Shown: one piece after another, positions 6,105 through 8,873 of the stretch
How the letters are laid out: the number at the start of each line of letters is the position of its first letter
Numbering within the stretch: position 1 is the first letter of the stretch
Source of the DNA: Bacteroidia bacterium
Lineage (GTDB): Bacteria; Bacteroidota; Bacteroidia; Bacteroidales; UBA12481
DNA length: 8,873 nt
NCBI GenBank assembly: GCA_026391235.1
Contig: JAPLDV010000439.1
Location: 1-8,873 of the forward strand
Direction of reading: 5' to 3'
Notes under the pieces: model-generated
Seen by the model: only the letters and a program-made list of their open reading frames with translations
What the model was told of the DNA's origin: nothing
Databases searched by the model: none
Made by a program: the position numbers and the translations under genes

Positions 6105-6914
6105 TTGGTGTCTCTTTGGCTTGAACTCCTCGGGATTGTCGCCATTTTTCTGCACCTGCTTGTAAAAATCGATACCCGCGCCGGAATGCCGTTTTTGATT
6201 GATCCCGTATTTCTTGTTGCCGGATTATATTTGGTTGTTTTCGCCGGTGTGATGATCAGATTGATTAAAATATCATTCTCCATGCAAGCGGAAAAACTCT
6301 CTATTCAGAACCGGGCCCTGGAAACAGAAAATAAGTTAAAGGAATCCGAATTGAGCGCCATGAGAAATCAGTTCCACCCGCATTTTCTGTTCAATACGCT
6401 CAATAATATCTATTGGCTGACCATGAATAAATCCGATCAGGCCCCTCAACTGGTTCTTAAACTATCTGATTTATTGGATTATAGCCTGTATGGATGCAAA
6501 AATGAACGTGTGCCGCTCAGCAAGGAAATCGATTACATCCGTAATTACCTGGATATCATGAAAATCAGGTTTCAGGACTCTTCGGATATCCGGTTCGATA
6601 TTAATGGTGAAACCGCTGGCAGAATGATGACTCCACTGATTTTCATTAATTTCGTTGAAAACGCTTTCAAACACGGTTTGGCCACGCTGACAACCGGGGC
6701 CAGGATAAAGATTGAAATTACCATTATGCCCGCAAGCATTGCCTTCAATATTACCAATAATTATCACCCGACCGATAAAGACCCGGACCAATCGGCCGGT
6801 CTCGGACTTGTACAGGTGAAATCGCTTTTAAACCTGACCTATCCGGATAAGCATAAGCTTGAAATACAAAAAGATGAACATCAATTTAGAGTGGATCTGA
6901 TACTTTATGAATGA
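6105..6914 (+). CDS. LytS/YehU-type membrane sensor histidine kinase
   Basis: 269 aa from a TTG at 6105, the first acceptable start codon in this frame. Two membrane segments (about 1-20 and 33-54) are followed by a short coiled linker (60-88) and a His_kinase domain (PF06580 type). The phosphoacceptor region is Q-F-H-P-H-F-L-F-N-T-L-N (89-100) with H93 as the likely phosphorylated histidine. The ATP-binding N-box is F-V-E-N-A-F-K-H-G (183-191), and the G-box is G-L-G-L (232-235). It should phosphorylate the LytTR regulator encoded next, whose start overlaps its last 8 nt. The TTG has no ribosome binding site and would cut the first hydrophobic helix short. The true start is probably the ATG at 6007, with a frameshift near 6050. 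There is no separate extracellular sensor domain, so it may sense membrane state or a partner protein; no signal can be read from the sequence. Confidence 0.9.
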   Translation: MVSLWLELLGIVAIFLHLLVKIDTRAGMPFLIDPVFLVAGLYLVVFAGVMIRLIKISFSMQAEKLSIQNRALETENKLKESELSAMRNQFHPHFLFNTLNNIYWLTMNKSDQAPQLVLKLSDLLDYSLYGCKNERVPLSKEIDYIRNYLDIMKIRFQDSSDIRFDINGETAGRMMTPLIFINFVENAFKHGLATLTTGARIKIEITIMPASIAFNITNNYHPTDKDPDQSAGLGLVQVKSLLNLTYPDKHKLEIQKDEHQFRVDLILYE

Positions 6915-7608
6915 CTTCACGCACCACACAAATTGTCTGGTTGTGGATGACGAGCCCAACGCCATCAGAATATTGCAGGAATATCTCAAAGAATTCAATA
7001 ATCTGGTATTGGCCGGCACTGCAGGAAATGCTTTTGATGCCCTTCATATCCTTCAAACCAACAAAATCGATCTCCTGTTCCTGGATATTCAGATGCCACA
7101 GATAACAGGACTCCAGCTGCTCAAAACGCTGGCTGACCCGTCCGCGGTTATAATCACAACCGCTCATCGTGACTATGCTGTTGATGCCTTTGATTTTCAG
7201 GTTCTGGATTTTTTGCTGAAGCCGATATCCTTTGAACGATTTAGCAGATCGGTCAATCGCTATTTTGAATTCAGAAGGGAGAAAGATCCTTATGTCCAGG
7301 CTGATGAGCCTGACCAACCGGTTCTGATGATCCGCAGTAACCGGAAGGATATCCGGATTCCTGTGCACGAAATCCTTTACCTGCAGGCGATGGGGGATTA
7401 TGTTATCCTCTTCCTGGAATCCGGGGAAAAGCACATGACCATCGAAACCATTACCGGCATCTCCGAACGGTTGCCTGTGAATGAATTTGCCCGGATTCAC
7501 CGCAGTTTTATTGTTAACCGGCGGCATATCCGGGCAATTGGCAGTAAAACTGTAGAGATCGGAAAGGTTTCCCTGCCGGTTAGCCGGAATTACCGGCCGT
7601 TAATCTGA
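6907..7608 (+). CDS. LytTR-family response regulator
   Basis: 233 aa, cytoplasmic transcription factor. The receiver domain (about 9-120) has the acidic pair D14-D15, phosphoacceptor D60 in L-F-L-D-I-Q-M-P, T84/T85 and K105 in L-L-K-P. The C-terminal LytTR DNA-binding domain (about 137-233) shows D-I-R-I-P-V-H-E-I-L-Y-L-Q-A-M-G-D-Y and the signature F-A-R-I-H-R-S-F-I-V-N (194-204), ending P-V-S-R-N-Y-R. All key receiver residues are present and the length is usual for the family. LytTR proteins bind direct repeats upstream of targets; the divergent ExbB-like pair and the convergent exported-protein gene are the nearest candidates. The start at 6907 overlaps the kinase stop by 8 nt, so the genes are translationally coupled. 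The 3' end overlaps the opposite-strand gene by 19 nt. Confidence 0.95.
   Translation: MNDFTHHTNCLVVDDEPNAIRILQEYLKEFNNLVLAGTAGNAFDALHILQTNKIDLLFLDIQMPQITGLQLLKTLADPSAVIITTAHRDYAVDAFDFQVLDFLLKPISFERFSRSVNRYFEFRREKDPYVQADEPDQPVLMIRSNRKDIRIPVHEILYLQAMGDYVILFLESGEKHMTIETITGISERLPVNEFARIHRSFIVNRRHIRAIGSKTVEIGKVSLPVSRNYRPLI
7583..7597. terminator. GC-rich hairpin in the convergent gene overlap
   Basis: GCCGG (7583-7587) and CCGGC (7593-7597) form a perfect 5-bp stem with a 5-nt loop, right where the two convergent genes overlap. No T-run follows on either strand, so it is not a classical intrinsic terminator. It could act as a bidirectional stop or be chance in coding sequence. Confidence 0.25.
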
Positions 7609-8516
7609 ACATTATACTTACCCTTGGCTTTCTCGGCAGCAACGGTCACCATCCATTTCCCCAGGTACTCAGATTCTTTCTGACCTTCGAATTTTATGGT
7701 TTGTTTCCAGTTCACGTTTGCCAGCGGTGAGAGAGTGTATTCGTTATATACTTCGCCATCAGGTCTTTTGATAGTAATTTTAACTTTCCCGGCATCAATG
7801 GCCCCGGTTACATTTAATGACATCCCGCCGGCACCTTCCTTAACTTCATAATTGAAATCGGCCGTGCTCGACTCATCCGTGAGGTCTTTATTAATGGATA
7901 GATTATCCTGGTTATCAGAGAAAAAGTTATAAACGCCGCCTTTAATCTCAGGAATATCGATTTTAACATCACCCGTGTCTCCAAATACTAGGGCTCCACC
8001 TTCCTTTGACTCCCACTTGGGTGTTTTGAAGGAGTAACTGTATTTCTTCCCATTGCTGTCATTCCAAACTTTCACCTCTGCTCCTTCTGATTCCTCCAGA
8101 TCCCTGAGCTTGTCGAGCTTCAGCGCTTTCATCTGTCCCATTTTACTGGTATTTTTCTTTCGGATGACGATCATCTGGTTCTCCAGCTCCTTTTTCTGAT
8201 CCCGCATGGCTTCGCGCTGTTCCTGCAAAGCTTCACGCTGCTGTTCTACGGATTCTCTGACTTGTTCACGGGCTTCTTCAGCCTGGGCCATAGCCTCTTC
8301 CCTGATCTTTTCGATTTCTTCAGCATTCATCGGTGGCGCGATCTCTGCGAACGCATGGTATTGGTCGCCGGTCAGTTCCTGAAGCTTTTTACTCTGTTTT
8401 TCGATCTTCCGCTGTAAGCGTTCAATCTTCTTCTGGTTGCGATCCTGCCCCATGGCAATTGCAGATCCTGCAAGGAACACAACAAGCATTAACGGCACTA
8501 AAAATTTTGGTTTCAT
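7590..8516 (-). CDS. Exported coiled-coil protein with a C-terminal beta-rich domain, function unknown
   Basis: 308 aa. A signal peptide (M-K-P-K-F-L then a hydrophobic core, residues 5-18) ends at A-I-A (19-21), a good signal peptidase I site, so the mature protein should be periplasmic or outer-surface. Residues 25-48 and about 65-122 are charged, rich in E, Q, K and R, and read as coiled coil. A low-complexity acidic linker (140-220) leads to a C-terminal domain (about 222-308) with alternating strands, such as G-K-V-K-I-T-I-K-R-P-D-G and L-G-K-W-M-V-T-V. This resembles a beta-sandwich repeated in Bacteroidota exported hypothetical proteins. I recognise no catalytic motif. The start at 8516 gives the complete signal peptide and follows an AT-rich leader without a Shine-Dalgarno sequence. 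A structural or cell-envelope role is possible but not shown. Confidence 0.8.
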   Translation of the reverse strand: MKPKFLVPLMLVVFLAGSAIAMGQDRNQKKIERLQRKIEKQSKKLQELTGDQYHAFAEIAPPMNAEEIEKIREEAMAQAEEAREQVRESVEQQREALQEQREAMRDQKKELENQMIVIRKKNTSKMGQMKALKLDKLRDLEESEGAEVKVWNDSNGKKYSYSFKTPKWESKEGGALVFGDTGDVKIDIPEIKGGVYNFFSDNQDNLSINKDLTDESSTADFNYEVKEGAGGMSLNVTGAIDAGKVKITIKRPDGEVYNEYTLSPLANVNWKQTIKFEGQKESEYLGKWMVTVAAEKAKGKYNVQINGR

Positions 8517-8540
8517 TTTTATCAGATTTATTTATAAAAA

Positions 8541-8548
8541 CAAAAATA
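8541..8548 (-). promoter_or_regulatory. Candidate -7 element for the exported coiled-coil protein
   Basis: The minus strand reads TATTTTTG, an exact fit to TAnnTTTG, 24 nt before the ATG at 8516. The expected -33 region has no TTG but is occupied by one arm of the inverted repeat at 8566-8592, which suggests regulator-dependent expression. Confidence 0.5.
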
Positions 8549-8565
8549 CTCCTGATCCTGAGGAG

Positions 8566-8592
8566 ATAGCGTTAATGTTGGGTTAACGCTAT
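8566..8592. promoter_or_regulatory. Perfect 10-bp inverted repeat, candidate regulator site
   Basis: ATAGCGTTAA (8566-8575) and TTAACGCTAT (8583-8592) are perfect reverse complements with a 7-nt spacer. The dyad starts 17 nt upstream of the -7 element of the leftward gene, so its near arm covers the -33 region. A dimeric activator or repressor site fits best. A stem-loop in RNA is possible, but there is no T-run. Confidence 0.45.
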
Positions 8593-8594
8593 GT

Positions 8595-8850
8595 TAAGGC
8601 TCAGGGCACAAGGCTCAAGGCGCAAGTAAGGCTCAAGGCACAAGGCGCAAGGCGCAAGTAAGGCTCAAGGCACAAGGCGCAAGGCGCAAGTAAGGCTCAG
8701 GGCACAAGGCGCAAGGCGCAAGTAAGGCTCAAGGCACAAGGCGCAAGGCGCAAGTAAGGCTCAAGGCACAAGGCGCAAGGCGCAAGTAAGGCTCAAGGCA
8801 CAAGGCGCAAGGCGCAAGTAAGGCTCAAGGCACAAGGCGCAAGGCTCAAG
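8595..8850. repeat. Tandem array of eight 32-bp units with nested heptamers
   Basis: Eight head-to-tail units begin at 8595, 8627, 8659, 8691, 8723, 8755, 8787 and 8819, each exactly 32 bp. The consensus is four heptamers, AAGGCTC, AAGGCAC, AAGGCGC and AAGGCGC, plus AAGT. Units 2, 3, 5, 6 and 7 are identical. Units 1 and 4 have AGGGCAC as second heptamer, unit 1 also has AAGGCTC as third, and unit 8 has AAGGCTC as fourth; a partial copy (TAAGG) follows. The period is not a multiple of three, and stops recur on both strands (TAA forward, TGA reverse), so the array is noncoding. It fills most of the region between the exported-protein gene and a possible gene at the right edge. Such a homogeneous array suggests slipped-strand expansion. 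Confidence 0.95.
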
Positions 8851-8851
8851 T

Positions 8852-8869
8852 AAGGAGGAAGGAAAAATG
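8852..8869 (+). promoter_or_regulatory. Strong Shine-Dalgarno and ATG at the right edge
   Basis: AAGGAGG (8852-8858) is a near-perfect Shine-Dalgarno sequence with 8 nt to an ATG at 8867-8869. A rightward gene may begin here and continue beyond the window. The purine-rich motif also grows out of the repeat array, so the match may be accidental; only two codons are visible. Confidence 0.3.
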
Positions 8870-8873
8870 TTGA

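Noticed and set aside
5957..6283. 108-codon minus-strand open frame in the divergent region
   Set aside because: It runs antisense into the kinase membrane helices and shows no coherent hydrophobic or domain pattern.
6886..7527. 213-codon minus-strand open frame
   Set aside because: It is antisense to the LytTR regulator, whose receiver and DNA-binding motifs are intact; the antisense translation has no recognisable features.
8566..8592. Intrinsic terminator
   Set aside because: The stem is perfect but there is no T-run on either side, and no gene ends nearby; a regulator site upstream of a promoter fits better.
8595..8850. CRISPR array
   Set aside because: The 32-bp units follow each other directly with no unique spacers, and the units themselves are built from heptamers; no cas gene is nearby.
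8595..8850. Coding repeat protein
   Set aside because: The 32-bp period shifts the frame at every unit, and TAA (plus strand) or TGA (minus strand) recurs in all frames.

Overview
The window most likely comes from a Bacteroidota chromosome of moderate GC content. The evidence is a set of features typical of that phylum: promoter elements resembling the Bacteroidota -7 consensus TAnnTTTG, start codons that mostly lack a Shine-Dalgarno sequence, a LacI regulator of the 'VSKALRNHPDIS' type, a LytS/LytTR two-component pair, a DUF6922-like/AbiEii pair and a lipoprotein nucleoside hydrolase. No tRNA, rRNA, CRISPR array, transposase or phage gene is visible.

Region 1 (66-2900, minus strand) is a compact operon. 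It runs from a LacI-family regulator, through a GDP-mannose 3,5-epimerase homologue with its catalytic residues intact, to a short GHMP-family sugar kinase-like protein. Gaps are 6 nt and then a 1-nt stop/start overlap. A candidate promoter and a dyad-symmetric candidate operator lie just upstream of lacI. The set looks like part of a nucleotide-sugar or activated-sugar pathway under sugar-responsive control; the rest probably continues beyond the left edge.

Region 2 (2956-4973, minus strand) is a second compact operon: a small DUF6922-like protein, an AbiEii-type nucleotidyltransferase (35-nt overlap), then a lipoprotein of the inosine-uridine nucleoside hydrolase family joined by an ATGA overlap. 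The first two look like a toxin-antitoxin or abortive-infection module. The coupled nucleoside hydrolase is not a usual partner.

Region 3 (5012-5798, minus strand) holds two tandem paralogues of about 120 aa, each with three predicted membrane segments, resembling minimal MotA/TolQ/ExbB-family proteins. Divergent to them, region 4 (6007-7608, plus strand) encodes a membrane LytS/YehU-type histidine kinase and a LytTR response regulator with an 8-nt overlap. The kinase N-terminus looks disturbed: a natural ATG start lies in another frame and ends at a stop just where the kinase frame takes over.

Region 5 (7590-8516, minus strand) encodes an exported coiled-coil protein convergent with, and overlapping by 19 nt, the response regulator gene. 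Its upstream region holds a -7-like element, a perfect 10-bp inverted repeat and then eight head-to-tail copies of a 32-bp unit, itself built of four AAGGCNC heptamers plus AAGT. The window ends with a strong AAGGAGG sequence and an ATG that may open a rightward gene.
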